Below are positions 32,439 through 41,728 of a stretch of 64,000 nucleotides of DNA, piece after piece. The position numbers and the translations under genes are program-made. Within the stretch, counting starts at the first letter, position 1; each line of letters begins with the position of its first letter. The notes beneath the pieces were generated by a model. It made no database searches, was not told where the DNA came from, and saw only the letters and a program-made list of their open reading frames with translations. The DNA is from Propionimicrobium lymphophilum DSM 4903 (GTDB taxonomy: Bacteria > Actinomycetota > Actinomycetes > Propionibacteriales > Propionibacteriaceae): contig NZ_AUIB01000001.1 of NCBI RefSeq assembly GCF_000423485.1, positions 62,001-126,000 of the forward strand. The letters are read 5' to 3'.

Positions 32439-33590
32439 CTAGTTAACCGGGCTCTCGGTCAGGCTAACCGTAATCTGAATCTTTTTGTCCGCCCGCTCAA
32501 CGGTCAGCTCCGCCTGGTCTCCTGGGTTTGCGGCGGCAATCGTCTGCAGTAAATCCTTGGCGTTTAGCGCCGCTTTTCCGTTCATTTCGACGATCTTGTC
32601 GCCGATCTGCAGGCCGGCGTCGTCCGCTGGGGTGCCGGGAATCACTTGCATGACGACAGGCAGATTCTCGGAGCTCAAAGCGACACCCAGGTACGCGGGC
32701 TTGCCGACTCGCAGCTTCTCGTCCTCGTTGCCCGCCTGCACCTGGGTGGCGATCTCGCGGACCCGGTTGATGGGCAGGGCAAAGCTGCGTCGATCCTCGA
32801 TGTTCTTGTCTTCCTCGGTGCCGGCGGTCGTCATGCCGATCACCTGCATGTTCAAATTGAACGTCGGACCGCCGGAATAGCCCGGAACTGCAGCCGTCGA
32901 CATGCCGTACAGGCCAGTCAGCTCGTCGGTGCCGAAGCCACCGAAACTCGATTCGACGTTCACAGACGAATTCTTGTCCAACAGGACGCCGCCAGTGGCA
33001 TGCAGCACACCGCCGCCGCGCGAATTACCCACGCTGATCATCTGATCGCCGACGTACGGCTCCTCGCCGGCGACGATTGTTCTCAAACCAGACGCCCCGC
33101 GGAGTTTAAGAATCGCCACATCCTCGTATTGGTTGTAGCCGAGCACATCAGCCGAGTACGTGCGTCCGTCTTCCGCCGATCGAACACGGATGTTAGTCGT
33201 CTGGCGCACGACGTGATAGTTGGTGGAGACGATGCCGTCGTCACTAAGCACCAGGCCAGTGCCACTGGAAATCTTGGTGGGCAGATCGGCAGAAACGTAA
33301 ACAACCCCGACGGTCATAGCGGGGGTCACCGCGATGCTGTGCGGGTTCCTGACCGTCGGGTCGGTCGGTATTTCCGCCGGCAGCACCTGCGAGGGCTGAG
33401 CGCCCGTGCGGATCGTCGTGGGACGCGGGCCAAACAGCCAGAATGTTGCGCCCGCGGAAAGAAATACCGCGAGCAGGACGATCAGTGCTCCACGGATCGC
33501 TGCTCGTGACGGTTTTTTCTCGGGGGCATAGTAAAAGCCGGACGCCACGAAATCTTGTCTGGTGGGGTTCGATTGCGTGGCGTCCGGCAT
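32439..33590 (-). CDS. Membrane-anchored HtrA-like serine protease with PDZ domain
   Basis: A 383-residue trypsin-fold protease, probably extracytoplasmic. An N-terminal membrane segment (residues 32-54) is followed by the catalytic triad region: His in STNYHVV, Asp in YEDVAILKL, Ser in PGYSGGP (GYSGG in place of the usual GNSGG). A C-terminal PDZ domain (YLGVALSSENLPVVMQV ... DDAGLQIGDKIVEMNG) follows. It would act in cell-envelope protein quality control. The start codon lies inside a 13-bp hairpin (33537-33588). It starts 18 bases after the PPi-PEPCK stop. Confidence 0.88.
   Translation of the reverse strand: MPDATQSNPTRQDFVASGFYYAPEKKPSRAAIRGALIVLLAVFLSAGATFWLFGPRPTTIRTGAQPSQVLPAEIPTDPTVRNPHSIAVTPAMTVGVVYVSADLPTKISSGTGLVLSDDGIVSTNYHVVRQTTNIRVRSAEDGRTYSADVLGYNQYEDVAILKLRGASGLRTIVAGEEPYVGDQMISVGNSRGGGVLHATGGVLLDKNSSVNVESSFGGFGTDELTGLYGMSTAAVPGYSGGPTFNLNMQVIGMTTAGTEEDKNIEDRRSFALPINRVREIATQVQAGNEDEKLRVGKPAYLGVALSSENLPVVMQVIPGTPADDAGLQIGDKIVEMNGKAALNAKDLLQTIAAANPGDQAELTVERADKKIQITVSLTESPVN
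33537..33588 (-). promoter_or_regulatory. Hairpin enclosing the htrA-like start codon
   Basis: In the mRNA the first codons GCCGGACGCCACG pair exactly with CGUGGCGUCCGGC 26 bases later, starting at the G of the AUG. Such a GC-rich stem at a start codon can restrain translation, as in RNA thermometers or attenuators of stress genes. Confidence 0.6.
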
Positions 33591-33608
33591 GTCTACCAGT
33601 TTAGCGGG

Positions 33609-36600
33609 CTAGTGGAAACGCACCTGCCTGCCGATGGTTCCAACAAGCTGCTCGATGCGCTTATCGGACTTCTTGTGCTCGAGCTCGGCCTCCAGATCGG
33701 AGATGCGCTTGTTCAACCCTAGACGCTCAGTGGTGTGTTCGTTGTGCGGGTTCTCCACGAACTCGTGCAGGTGAGCCAGGCTCTCCTGCAGGTGCGCGAC
33801 CTCCTGGCTCTGCTTGGCCACCAGGCGTTCGCGGTACCAGTCGCTGGCGAGGATCGTCTCGCGCTTGAACAGGTCGCGGAACTCGGGGCTGGAGAGCTTC
33901 CAGCCTTCGGCGGTCTCACCGTTGGCCATGATCTCCAGCAGACCCTTGAGTGGCGGGCAAGCGAGCTCGATGCCACCGTCGTTGAAGTACGACTGCGCGA
34001 CGCGCTTGTGCGTGGCAACGATGACCTTCATCGATTCGGCGAAGGTGTCCATGTCTTGCAGCTCCGGCTTGAGCATCTCCTCGGTAAACACGACGTTCGG
34101 GTGCAGGAAGATACGCCCAAAGTACGTGGTTGAGAAGCGCATGTTCATGCGGTAGCCGAGCCTGCTGGCCAGCACGCGTTCGCCGTTGTGGTCGAAGTCT
34201 TCGAGCTTCTCGAGGTAACCGCCCTCAATCAGGTTTTTCGCTTTGCGCTCGTCAGGACGCATGCGGCTGAACAGTTCGGGCACCAGCATCGAAATGTCGT
34301 GGGCAACCTGAACCTTCGGGCCGATGTAACCGGCGGAGCTCAGCCAGCCGTCATAGCCGGTCAGCGCATAGCTCAGCAAGGCGTTGTTGAGGTCAACGAT
34401 CGGCAGCATCGAGTTGAACGGTGCCTTCGTCAGCGCGCCCTCGGAACCAGCGCCCGTCGTGGACGGCGACTTGCCTGTCATCGACGAGATGAACTCCATG
34501 AACAGCTCTGGCAGCTCCATGTAGTGCAGCGGGTTGTAGACACACAACGGCGGCACGCCTGGCTCGGCCGGGTTGTTTCGGCGGCCAGCAGCCACAATGT
34601 CCACCGGCAGGGGAGCGAACTCATTGACGCTGACCTTGCGGGCAATGGAACTCGCCAGGTGGGCGGCCTCGGTGGCCTCCGGGTTGGCGACGTCGGGGCG
34701 CTCCTGCAGGTAGCGCGGGTTCTTCGAGCGGGTGCCGTTCTGCAGCACGCGGGACATATCCGAGCAGGTCCAGAACTCGGGCTCTGCGTCGGGGCCGGCG
34801 TCGACGACGCTGCGGATCAAGTCCTGCATCGGCTTGGTGTACTCGCTGAAGTGCTGCGGGTTCTCGAGGATCTCGAGGGCATCTTCGTAGGTGAGCGCCT
34901 CGAAGTTCGAGATGAACGTGCCGGGCTGCGACAGGTCGTATTCGGCCTGCTTGTCGTAGCCGCGAACCACCGCGTCGTCGGGACGCTGGAACAGCAGGTG
35001 CTCGCAGTTCTTGACGTACTTGCGGGGCAGGTTGTCCTGGTTGTCGAAGTCCCTAGTCGCCGGGCGGTAGGCGGGGGCAACCGTCGAGGCGGTGATGTCG
35101 TCCTCAGTCTGCACCTTTACTGCCGGAGAGAAGTCCGGACGCAGGCTGAACAAGCGCCAGGAGCCGTCGGTGTCGAAGCCGACGCGAAGCATGTTAACGA
35201 TGATTCGCTCGTCGTCCAGCCGAAGCGCGTTGCCTTCGCGGCCGTTGATGACGCCCGCGCCGAAGTGCTTGCGCCAGTCGTCGCCCCATTCCGGCTCGTA
35301 GTGGCGCTTGACCGTGAACACCAGTTCCTTGATGTGGCTCGGAATCGAGTTCAGGAAATCGTTGTACTCGTCGTTGAAGATGCTCGACGGGGTCAGCAGT
35401 TTGATGACGGAACCGAGCGAGCGCTCCTCGGAGAGGATCGGGCGGTGGTCCTCACCGTTTTGCTTGGGATCTGCGAAGCGGTTCGAGTAGTCACGCTCCA
35501 GCAGTTCCTGGACCGCGTCCATGTCCTTTTCCGGATCTGCGGTGTAAGCGGTGCCGGAGACGAACGCGTCAAGCAGCGACTTGGAGATCTCAGACTTGCC
35601 ACCGCCGGAAACCGTCGCAGGCTTGTGGCAGTCGGTGGAAAGCTGCGAGATGCCGAACAGCTGCCACTGCCTGGAGTCCGAATCGCGGGCCTTCATGTAG
35701 ACGCGGTAGCCGTTTGGCAGGAAGTAGGTTTTGTCAGCAAGCAGTTTTAGCTCCTGCTTTGCGCCGTTGATGTCTTTCCAGGTGATCAGTTGATCGCGCA
35801 TGGAGAATTCTGCGCCGCCCGGAACCAGAACGAAGTCGTGGTTTTGACGGTCACGCGCCCAGCCGCCCTGCTGCATTTCGAAACGCTGCGGGTCGCGCTC
35901 GACGATCTCCTTCAGCGTGTAATCCTCGGGCGTGAACTTGTCGTGGTGCTCATGCCCCAGGTTGTAGGCCGGGTAGACGCGGGCGCCACCGGAGTGCTCC
36001 TCCTCGGCGCAACCGAGCAGGTTGGCGGAGTAGGAAAGCTGCGTCTTGACTTCCTTCTTGCAGTAGCCGAAGTAGTTGTCGGCGACGATGGTCAAGATCA
36101 CGCCGCGCTCGTCGCGGATACAAACCTTGAACGCCTTGCCGTCGTTGTAGAGGTCGGCGTCGTTCTTGTAGCACTGGCCGTCGCGACGCTGACGCTCGGT
36201 GGCGTCGTCGTAGTGCGGCATGCCCAAGCTCTTCTTGGTGACCTTTGTTAGGTGCGGCGCGAGGATGACGCAGCCGGTGTGGCCCGACCAGTTCTGTGGG
36301 TCGAGAGCGGCGTCATTCTCGGGCAGATCTGGGTCGCCAGCGTTACCGAAGATGCCTTCGACGAAGTCGAGGTTGCAGACCAGGCCGCCAGGGGCGATGA
36401 ACCTGGTTTCCATCGTCTTCTCGTGCGAACCGGGAACCGCGGGCACGACGAGCGGACGCAGGTACAGCGAAACGAAGCAGCCCGCAGGGTCTTCCTCGTT
36501 GGCGCTGTAGGGAAGCATCATGTCCTCGGCGGGTGGCTGGAATGCCAACTCGAGGAGCTTAGCGAAGACGTGCTTGGCGACGATGATCTTGTCGTCCGGA

Positions 36601-37007
36601 ATGGGCGAGCCGCCTTCGGCGATGTGGAAGACGCCGGCGGTGGTGCGGCGGTCGTTCTTCGGGTTGTGCAGCACGCCGTTGCGTAGGCGGTAGCTGGCGA
36701 CCTGCTCGGAGTGAAATTCGTCGCCGCCGCGCGGGAGGCTGAGTTCGCGCGCTAGGCCGGGCTGATCTAGCACCAGGGTGCGTCGGGGAATCTGCGGGTG
36801 GATGTCCACGTCGGAAAGGTAGGAATCCACGAAATCTTGAATGCGCTTATCTACAGGCGAGAGGTGGTCGGCCATACGTCGGCCCATCTCGCGCTGACGG
36901 GCAATGAGCGGTTCAATTAGCGCCAGCTCGTCCTTATCCAGCGTGTTTAGCTGGAAACCGAGCATGGCTAAGCGAAGGCTGATAGCTGAATGAATATTGG
37001 TCGACAT
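33609..37007 (-). CDS. PPi-type phosphoenolpyruvate carboxykinase (PEP carboxytransphosphorylase), probable
   Basis: A 1132-residue cytoplasmic protein. Size and features fit the PPi-dependent PEPCK described from Propionibacterium and Entamoeba (about 1,100-1,150 residues, remote from GTP- and ATP-PEPCK): a Gly-rich VSGGGKSEISKSLLDAF loop near residue 465, Arg/Tyr-rich substrate-site stretches (KHFGAGVINGREGNALR, YPAYNLGHEHHDK), and a charged coiled tail at the end. The enzyme interconverts PEP + CO2 + phosphate with oxaloacetate + PPi, a route to oxaloacetate and succinate or propionate. The family call is from memory of the fold and size rather than a diagnostic catalytic signature, so an uncharacterised large protein remains possible. 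It lies upstream of htrA in the same direction. Confidence 0.7.
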   Translation of the reverse strand: MSTNIHSAISLRLAMLGFQLNTLDKDELALIEPLIARQREMGRRMADHLSPVDKRIQDFVDSYLSDVDIHPQIPRRTLVLDQPGLARELSLPRGGDEFHSEQVASYRLRNGVLHNPKNDRRTTAGVFHIAEGGSPIPDDKIIVAKHVFAKLLELAFQPPAEDMMLPYSANEEDPAGCFVSLYLRPLVVPAVPGSHEKTMETRFIAPGGLVCNLDFVEGIFGNAGDPDLPENDAALDPQNWSGHTGCVILAPHLTKVTKKSLGMPHYDDATERQRRDGQCYKNDADLYNDGKAFKVCIRDERGVILTIVADNYFGYCKKEVKTQLSYSANLLGCAEEEHSGGARVYPAYNLGHEHHDKFTPEDYTLKEIVERDPQRFEMQQGGWARDRQNHDFVLVPGGAEFSMRDQLITWKDINGAKQELKLLADKTYFLPNGYRVYMKARDSDSRQWQLFGISQLSTDCHKPATVSGGGKSEISKSLLDAFVSGTAYTADPEKDMDAVQELLERDYSNRFADPKQNGEDHRPILSEERSLGSVIKLLTPSSIFNDEYNDFLNSIPSHIKELVFTVKRHYEPEWGDDWRKHFGAGVINGREGNALRLDDERIIVNMLRVGFDTDGSWRLFSLRPDFSPAVKVQTEDDITASTVAPAYRPATRDFDNQDNLPRKYVKNCEHLLFQRPDDAVVRGYDKQAEYDLSQPGTFISNFEALTYEDALEILENPQHFSEYTKPMQDLIRSVVDAGPDAEPEFWTCSDMSRVLQNGTRSKNPRYLQERPDVANPEATEAAHLASSIARKVSVNEFAPLPVDIVAAGRRNNPAEPGVPPLCVYNPLHYMELPELFMEFISSMTGKSPSTTGAGSEGALTKAPFNSMLPIVDLNNALLSYALTGYDGWLSSAGYIGPKVQVAHDISMLVPELFSRMRPDERKAKNLIEGGYLEKLEDFDHNGERVLASRLGYRMNMRFSTTYFGRIFLHPNVVFTEEMLKPELQDMDTFAESMKVIVATHKRVAQSYFNDGGIELACPPLKGLLEIMANGETAEGWKLSSPEFRDLFKRETILASDWYRERLVAKQSQEVAHLQESLAHLHEFVENPHNEHTTERLGLNKRISDLEAELEHKKSDKRIEQLVGTIGRQVRFH

Positions 37008-37144
37008 GGCTCTATTTTTGCCGATTTGCAGAACGTTTGGAAGAGATGGGGAGTAATTGTAAATCTTTTTAAGGTAATGGAAATTTCTCTCTGGTCAAAT
37101 CATCCGGTGACTTTTGCCGATATTTTGATGCTGATTTGTTACTT

Positions 37145-39274
37145 TTAGGCCGAAACCCGGCTGATTCTTGATATTTGCAGCATCTTCCTGCCCACCGATT
37201 TTTCTACGATGCTCACTAGCTCTTCGGAAACCAGCAAGATCCTGGCTTCGGCCCTATGCGAGACGCCCGCCTGATCCACATACTCCAGCTCCACCCAGGA
37301 GTCGGCCGCTTGAGCGGCGTCCAGTCGGTTGCGCAATTCGGTCGCGGGCAGCGGGCCCTCCGTCTCGGTCAAGCGCTGGGCAAGAATTTTCGGGTCGGGT
37401 AGATTTCGCCTGGCTCTAGAGAGGCTCGACGTCAGGCGGCCCTCGGTTAAAGATGCGGGTGCTCTCGGCGGTGCCGGTGTGTAGTGGACGCCCGTCGACG
37501 ACGTTGGCACTGGGGCCAACCCGATCTCTCGTAGCAGCCCGACCACCTCTTCCGGTTCGGCAGTTGCGCCAAGAACTGTCGGCCCGAGCTTCAGCAGCCC
37601 AAGCTCTGCAGACTTCTGGTGGTTCAAAATCGTGACGAGTACGTCCTCGTCGTCCACCTGGATAGCGCAGTTGATGGCCGCGACCCGGATCTTTCCGTGG
37701 GTTCTGGCTACGTCGTCGATCAACTGCAGCGCCACCGCCGGAACGTCGGTGGCCGAATGCTCCATAAGCCAATCGCGGATCGACTCCGCGCTCCAGCCCG
37801 CATCCAACGCCTGACGAATGCTGTTGTTGGTTAACCGCCAGACGCCTGTCGCGCCATGCGATACTCGAGCGGCGAATTTGCCGATCTTTTTGGCGGTGTC
37901 CCGGTTCAGGGGAGCGGGCGCCACGAGGCTCAGGTCTGACTGCACGAGCACCTCGTCACCGAAGTCGGCGAACCCAGGGTTCGATTCGGCTGACTTGAGC
38001 GGTTCGCACAGCGTGCTCCTGCGCCCGAACGCGAGCAGGCCGAGCCAAGCAGCCTCGTCGATAACTCGCTTGCAGGTTTCCGGCAGATCCGCCGAGCCTC
38101 GGGCGGGCATCAACCAGGAGAGTCGAGCCGCGAGCACCTCCGCGGTGATCGCTTGGCCGTCCTCGGCCTCGGTCAGCTGCTGAGCGATCGCGCCACGCAG
38201 TTCTCCGGCCTGCGGCTGTCGGCGCTGCGGGTCTAATACGTTTAGGTCTTCGTCGGGCCAATCGAGCATTACGTCCCAGGCGGTCCTCAGCGCCCGCCAG
38301 CGCTCCCAGCCGTCGCCGTCTGCCCAGCGCTCGAACTGGGTAGTGGGAATCCAGCGACCCGAGCTGCGGGAAATCAGCTTTCCGGCAGCTGCCAGCGACA
38401 GCACGAATTCGCAGGTTTCTGCGTCTCCGATTCGCGACGCCAACGACCTGAAGTCGCGCTTGCCGATAGCCCCGGTGGCAAGTTGGGCAACCTCGTTTTC
38501 GTCCAAAAACTCCGCCACCGCAAGAACGTGTGACGTCAGCTCCTGGGCGCTGCCGATCGCCGCCCTATTAATAAGAGGTACAGAAAGCTCGCTGCCCACC
38601 CCTGTCGATTTCTCAGGCCATTCGAGTAGATGTGGGCTAACGGAATCGCGGAAGAGCTTGCCTTCGCGGAGTTTCAGCGCAACTTCGCGCGGCAGCACGA
38701 CGCTCTGGCGGTCGACGGGGCGCAGCAGCCCGGAGACTAGCAACCGCTCGATCGGTGAGCTCGGGTTATCGATGTGCCTGGTCGCGTTGTGGACGACGCC
38801 GGTGGGTGGCCCCCAAACCAGGCGGGCAAGTACTTTGTGTTCTGCCTCGCCCATGTTCGCCAACGCTTTCGCGATCTTGTTTTCGGCCATCTGTTCCGTC
38901 GACGGCCGAGCCAGTCCGGCTGGGAACGGGCCGAGCACCGAGTTGACCTGTTGGGCTATGCGTGCGGGTTTGCCCCAAACTAGCGCCCGCTCCCGCAAAT
39001 CCTCTATCGCGGTTTCGACGTCCTTGTCGCTGACGCCAAGGTTTTCCGCGAGAACGTCTGCGTCCCCGGTGGCAGCCAATGCGGTGAGGACTCGAAGCTG
39101 CCAAGCGTTCAGACCTTCCATGCCGGCTTGGGTAGCCGCGCGAGTGCAGATGCGCTCCACCAGCTCGTCCATATCGCGCGGGGTGGGCATGGTGAGTTCT
39201 GGGCGCAGGCTAAGCAGGTGCTCTAGCTGAATAGTGTTTAGGCTCCGAAGGTAATTTTTGTACGCGTTGCTCAT
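37145..39274 (-). CDS. Helicase-associated (XPB/Ssl2-like) domain protein
   Basis: A 709-residue protein found widely in actinobacteria, annotated as helicase C-terminal-domain containing. It lacks Walker motifs. The N-terminal half has winged-helix repeats (NAWQLRVLTALAATGDADVL and similar), and the C-terminal part has an XPB/Ssl2-like helicase-associated fold and a WYL-like end (WVELEYVDQAGVSHRAEARI). It is probably nucleic-acid binding; the function is unknown. The ATG at 39274 is chosen (MSNAYKNYLRS); the frame is open 34 codons more without support. The 273-base gap to csp lies upstream, and the 137 bases to PPi-PEPCK downstream hold no gene. Confidence 0.75.
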   Translation of the reverse strand: MSNAYKNYLRSLNTIQLEHLLSLRPELTMPTPRDMDELVERICTRAATQAGMEGLNAWQLRVLTALAATGDADVLAENLGVSDKDVETAIEDLRERALVWGKPARIAQQVNSVLGPFPAGLARPSTEQMAENKIAKALANMGEAEHKVLARLVWGPPTGVVHNATRHIDNPSSPIERLLVSGLLRPVDRQSVVLPREVALKLREGKLFRDSVSPHLLEWPEKSTGVGSELSVPLINRAAIGSAQELTSHVLAVAEFLDENEVAQLATGAIGKRDFRSLASRIGDAETCEFVLSLAAAGKLISRSSGRWIPTTQFERWADGDGWERWRALRTAWDVMLDWPDEDLNVLDPQRRQPQAGELRGAIAQQLTEAEDGQAITAEVLAARLSWLMPARGSADLPETCKRVIDEAAWLGLLAFGRRSTLCEPLKSAESNPGFADFGDEVLVQSDLSLVAPAPLNRDTAKKIGKFAARVSHGATGVWRLTNNSIRQALDAGWSAESIRDWLMEHSATDVPAVALQLIDDVARTHGKIRVAAINCAIQVDDEDVLVTILNHQKSAELGLLKLGPTVLGATAEPEEVVGLLREIGLAPVPTSSTGVHYTPAPPRAPASLTEGRLTSSLSRARRNLPDPKILAQRLTETEGPLPATELRNRLDAAQAADSWVELEYVDQAGVSHRAEARILLVSEELVSIVEKSVGRKMLQISRISRVSA

Positions 39275-39425
39275 TTCGTCACGGCCTTTCCGTGTTGACA
39301 CAAAGATGGGGCAGTCGAAAAGCAACCATGAAACCAACTGTAGTTGGCAAGGCCCAAGCCGTTGGTGCCTGCGCAAAGCTTTAGGCCGAAGAGTTGGCGC
39401 TACGTTTTCTAAATTTGCGCCTAAC

Positions 39426-39524
39426 GGTTAAATTAACCTCAGTGAGTAAACTTTAATCTTTAAGCCGGAATCGCTCCGGCGCTCGCCTCTAGGGGCGAGG
39501 ACAGTTTCGGTGGGTTCGCCCGCC
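39426..39524 (+). promoter_or_regulatory. Structured leader of the cold-shock gene
   Basis: The perfect palindrome GGTTAAATTAACC (39426-39438) looks like an operator. Three hairpins follow: GCCGGA/TCCGGC (39464-39480), CTCGCC/GGCGAG (39482-39499) and GGTGGG-TTCG-CCCGCC (39509-39524). The last ends 13 bases before the AGGAG ribosome site. Structured leaders are typical of cold-shock mRNAs. Confidence 0.6.
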
Positions 39525-39547
39525 GGTTCGAATAAACAGGAGTTGTT

Positions 39548-39931
39548 GTGCCCAGCGGCAAGGTGCGTTTTTTTGACGCGGCAAAAGGCTTTGGTTTCAT
39601 TGCCAAGGACGAAGGCGGAGACGTCTACGTCCACGCTTCGGCATTGCCCGAAGGTGTCACTAGCCTGCATCCGGGCCAGCGCGTCGACTTCGGCGTGATT
39701 GCTGGCCGACGTGGCGAGCAGGCTCTGTCAGTCGAGATTCTCGACGAGCCGCCTTCGGTGTTGAAGGCGCGTCGCAAGAAGCCCGAACAGATGGCCGTCG
39801 TCTTTGAAGACCTATTGAAGATCATGGATCAGACCGGTAACAGCTACCGGCATGGCCGCTATCCTTCGCCCGCGCAGGCGAAGAAACTGGCTCACATGCT
39901 TCGCGCTGTGGCAGACGAATTGGAGCTTTAA
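39548..39931 (+). CDS. Cold-shock domain protein with C-terminal extension
   Basis: A 127-residue nucleic-acid chaperone. The cold-shock domain (residues 1-66) keeps RNP1 KGFGFIAKD and RNP2 VYVHASAL. A further 60-residue helical tail (residues 67-127) is present in the actinobacterial long form. GTG start at 39548 follows AGGAG. The stop overlaps the start of the DUF3027 gene (TAATG), indicating an operon. Confidence 0.93.
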   Translation: MPSGKVRFFDAAKGFGFIAKDEGGDVYVHASALPEGVTSLHPGQRVDFGVIAGRRGEQALSVEILDEPPSVLKARRKKPEQMAVVFEDLLKIMDQTGNSYRHGRYPSPAQAKKLAHMLRAVADELEL

Positions 39932-40695
39932 TGGCTGCTGCCCTAGACGAGATAACTTCAGGAGCCATAGATCAGGCTCGTGAGGCCGCCGAAGATACCG
40001 CCAAAGATTTTGGCGTCGGGGAGTACCTTGGCGCTTCCGTCGAGGGCGTTCGTCAGGTCACCCACTACTTCGCGTGTGAGCACAGCGGCTATGCGGGTTG
40101 GCGATGGGCCGTAACTATGGTCCGCGCCGCCCGCGCCCGTAGGGCCACCGTGAACGAGGTCGTGCTTGTGCCCAGCGACGAGTCCCTTCGCGCGCCTGAA
40201 TGGGTGCCGTGGGCCGACCGTCTTATGTCGGGCGATATCAAGCCGGGCACTCTGCTGCCAACCCCAGACAACGATCCCCGCCTGGAGCCCGGCTACACGG
40301 GCACCGATCTGAACGCGGACGACGACCCGGCGGATTGGGCGCTTTCGCGCACCATCGCGGCGGATCTCGGGCTGGATAAGGAGCGCGTCCTTTCTGCGGA
40401 GGGCCGCGCGCAGGCCGCCGAGCGTTGGCTGGCTGGCCGTTCTGGAAAGGACAATCCGGACACCAGGCAGGCTCCTGGCGTGTGTCTGGACTGCGGCTAT
40501 TGGGTTCGGCTGAGCGGTCAGTTGGGACGCATGTTCGGTGTCTGCACCAACGGTTTCTCCTCCTTTGACGCCACCGCCACCTCGGCCGACCACGGCTGTG
40601 GGGGGCATTCGAGCGTTGTCAGCGAGAATCGTTCTACGAAGCTGCCTGAGCCAGTTTTGGACACTATGCACGCTGACCGTGTCATTTTTGACTAA
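39931..40695 (+). CDS. DUF3027 family protein
   Basis: A 254-residue actinobacterial protein of unknown function. It contains FACEHSGYAGWRWAVTMVRAAR near residue 50, a long middle with WADRLMSGDIKPGTLLPT, and conserved cysteines in VCLDCGYWV and FGVCTNGFS that may bind zinc. It commonly sits next to a cold-shock gene, as here. No enzymatic motif is recognised. Confidence 0.85.
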   Translation: MAAALDEITSGAIDQAREAAEDTAKDFGVGEYLGASVEGVRQVTHYFACEHSGYAGWRWAVTMVRAARARRATVNEVVLVPSDESLRAPEWVPWADRLMSGDIKPGTLLPTPDNDPRLEPGYTGTDLNADDDPADWALSRTIAADLGLDKERVLSAEGRAQAAERWLAGRSGKDNPDTRQAPGVCLDCGYWVRLSGQLGRMFGVCTNGFSSFDATATSADHGCGGHSSVVSENRSTKLPEPVLDTMHADRVIFD

Positions 40696-40758
40696 GTTCT
40701 GCGTGTTTTAGCTGCGGAAATGTGATTTTTCGACGTCTTCACCAAGTAAGCTTGGCCT

Positions 40759-40841
40759 TATAATTTAGTTTGCCCGGGCTAGATTTTAGTTTTCGAAATA
40801 ACCGGATAGCTTAGGCATCGCTAACTGCGGCTGTTAGCGAT
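40759..40841 (+). promoter_or_regulatory. dtxR promoter region and leader palindrome
   Basis: A consensus -10 TATAAT (40759-40764) is present with a weak -35. In the leader, ATCGCTAAC (40817-40825) and GTTAGCGAT (40833-40841) form a perfect 9-bp inverted repeat. The nearby TTAGGCATCGCTAAC resembles part of an iron-box but misses several positions, so autoregulation is only a guess. Confidence 0.45.
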
Positions 40842-40867
40842 CAGATGAATGAGGACGGTGGACAAAA

Positions 40868-41551
40868 GTGTCTGGTGACTTGATCGATACCACAGAGATG
40901 TATCTGCGGACGGTTTTCGAGCTGCTCGAAGAGGGCGTCGAGCCGCTGCGCGCCAGAATCGTTGAGCGCCTGAAGCAGTCGGGCCCCACAGTCAGCCAGA
41001 CAGTCGGACGTCTCGAGCGCGACAACCTGCTGACCGTTGAAAACGACCGTCACCTTCAGTTCACCGAGGTGGGCTGGGAGCGCGCCATCAACGTCATGCG
41101 CAAGCACCGACTCGCAGAGGTCGGTCTGGCGAAGCTCGGCATCGAGTGGGAATACCTGCACGACGAAGCCTGCCGCTTGGAGCACGTCATGAGCGACCGT
41201 CTGGAGAGGAAGCTGATCGAGCTTCTGGGCGAACCCAGGGTTTCTCCTTACGGCACACCTATTCCACCGATGAGTGGTGACGTAGATCCGGGAGTGTTCC
41301 GCGACGGAGTTCTGAAGCTGAGCGACATGCTTAAAGAAGAGCACACGGTTGCCGGAAAGCTCGGCCGCGTGAGCGAGTTCGTGCAGAACGACTCCGCTAC
41401 GTTGGCAGCGATCAGCAGTGAAACCGGAATGCGCCCTGGGCTGCCGTTCAAGGCCCGCATCGTCAACGACAACCTTGCTCTGGCAGGCCCGAAGGGGCAG
41501 GTGCGCATCGCTCCTGAAACGGCCGATGGCATCTGGGTTATCAAGCCGTAA
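40868..41551 (+). CDS. DtxR/IdeR-type iron-dependent repressor
   Basis: A 227-residue metalloregulator. The winged helix ([18 protein letters not shown]) binds DNA; metal ligands match DtxR: Met11, His in [11 protein letters not shown], and Cys, Glu, His in ACRLEHVMS, where the Cys is the Fe(II)-type marker that separates it from Mn-sensing MntR. An SH3-like C-terminal domain follows. It represses iron-uptake genes when iron is replete. GTG start follows GAGGACGGTGGAC. Confidence 0.92.
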   Translation: MSGDLIDTTEMYLRTVFELLEEGVEPLRARIVERLKQSGPTVSQTVGRLERDNLLTVENDRHLQFTEVGWERAINVMRKHRLAEVGLAKLGIEWEYLHDEACRLEHVMSDRLERKLIELLGEPRVSPYGTPIPPMSGDVDPGVFRDGVLKLSDMLKEEHTVAGKLGRVSEFVQNDSATLAAISSETGMRPGLPFKARIVNDNLALAGPKGQVRIAPETADGIWVIKP

Positions 41552-41569
41552 GTCTTCAAACGAGAAAGG

Positions 41570-41592
41570 GGCACCTTTGGGTGCCTTTTTTT
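41570..41592 (+). terminator. Terminator after dtxR
   Basis: GGCACC-TTTG-GGTGCC followed by a run of seven T: a textbook intrinsic terminator 18 bases after the stop. Confidence 0.93.
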
Positions 41593-41728
41593 CATGCCTA
41601 TTCCTTACTCGTTTTCGTGGCTGGAGCTCGTGCTTGAATTTCATCCACTCAGCACGCCAGCTTGCAAGAATGCCCTAACCCCTAGCTGTGAGAAGCCGTA
41701 TTTTCTAATTGGGTCTAGCCTTTGGAGT

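Noticed and set aside
34188-35750. 520-codon plus-strand frame
   Set aside because: Antisense shadow of the PPi-PEPCK gene, rich in Val, Leu and Arg from reversed codons.
40811-40829. Consensus DtxR iron box before dtxR
   Set aside because: TTAGG and GCTAAC match at the right spacing, but the central and end positions fail.
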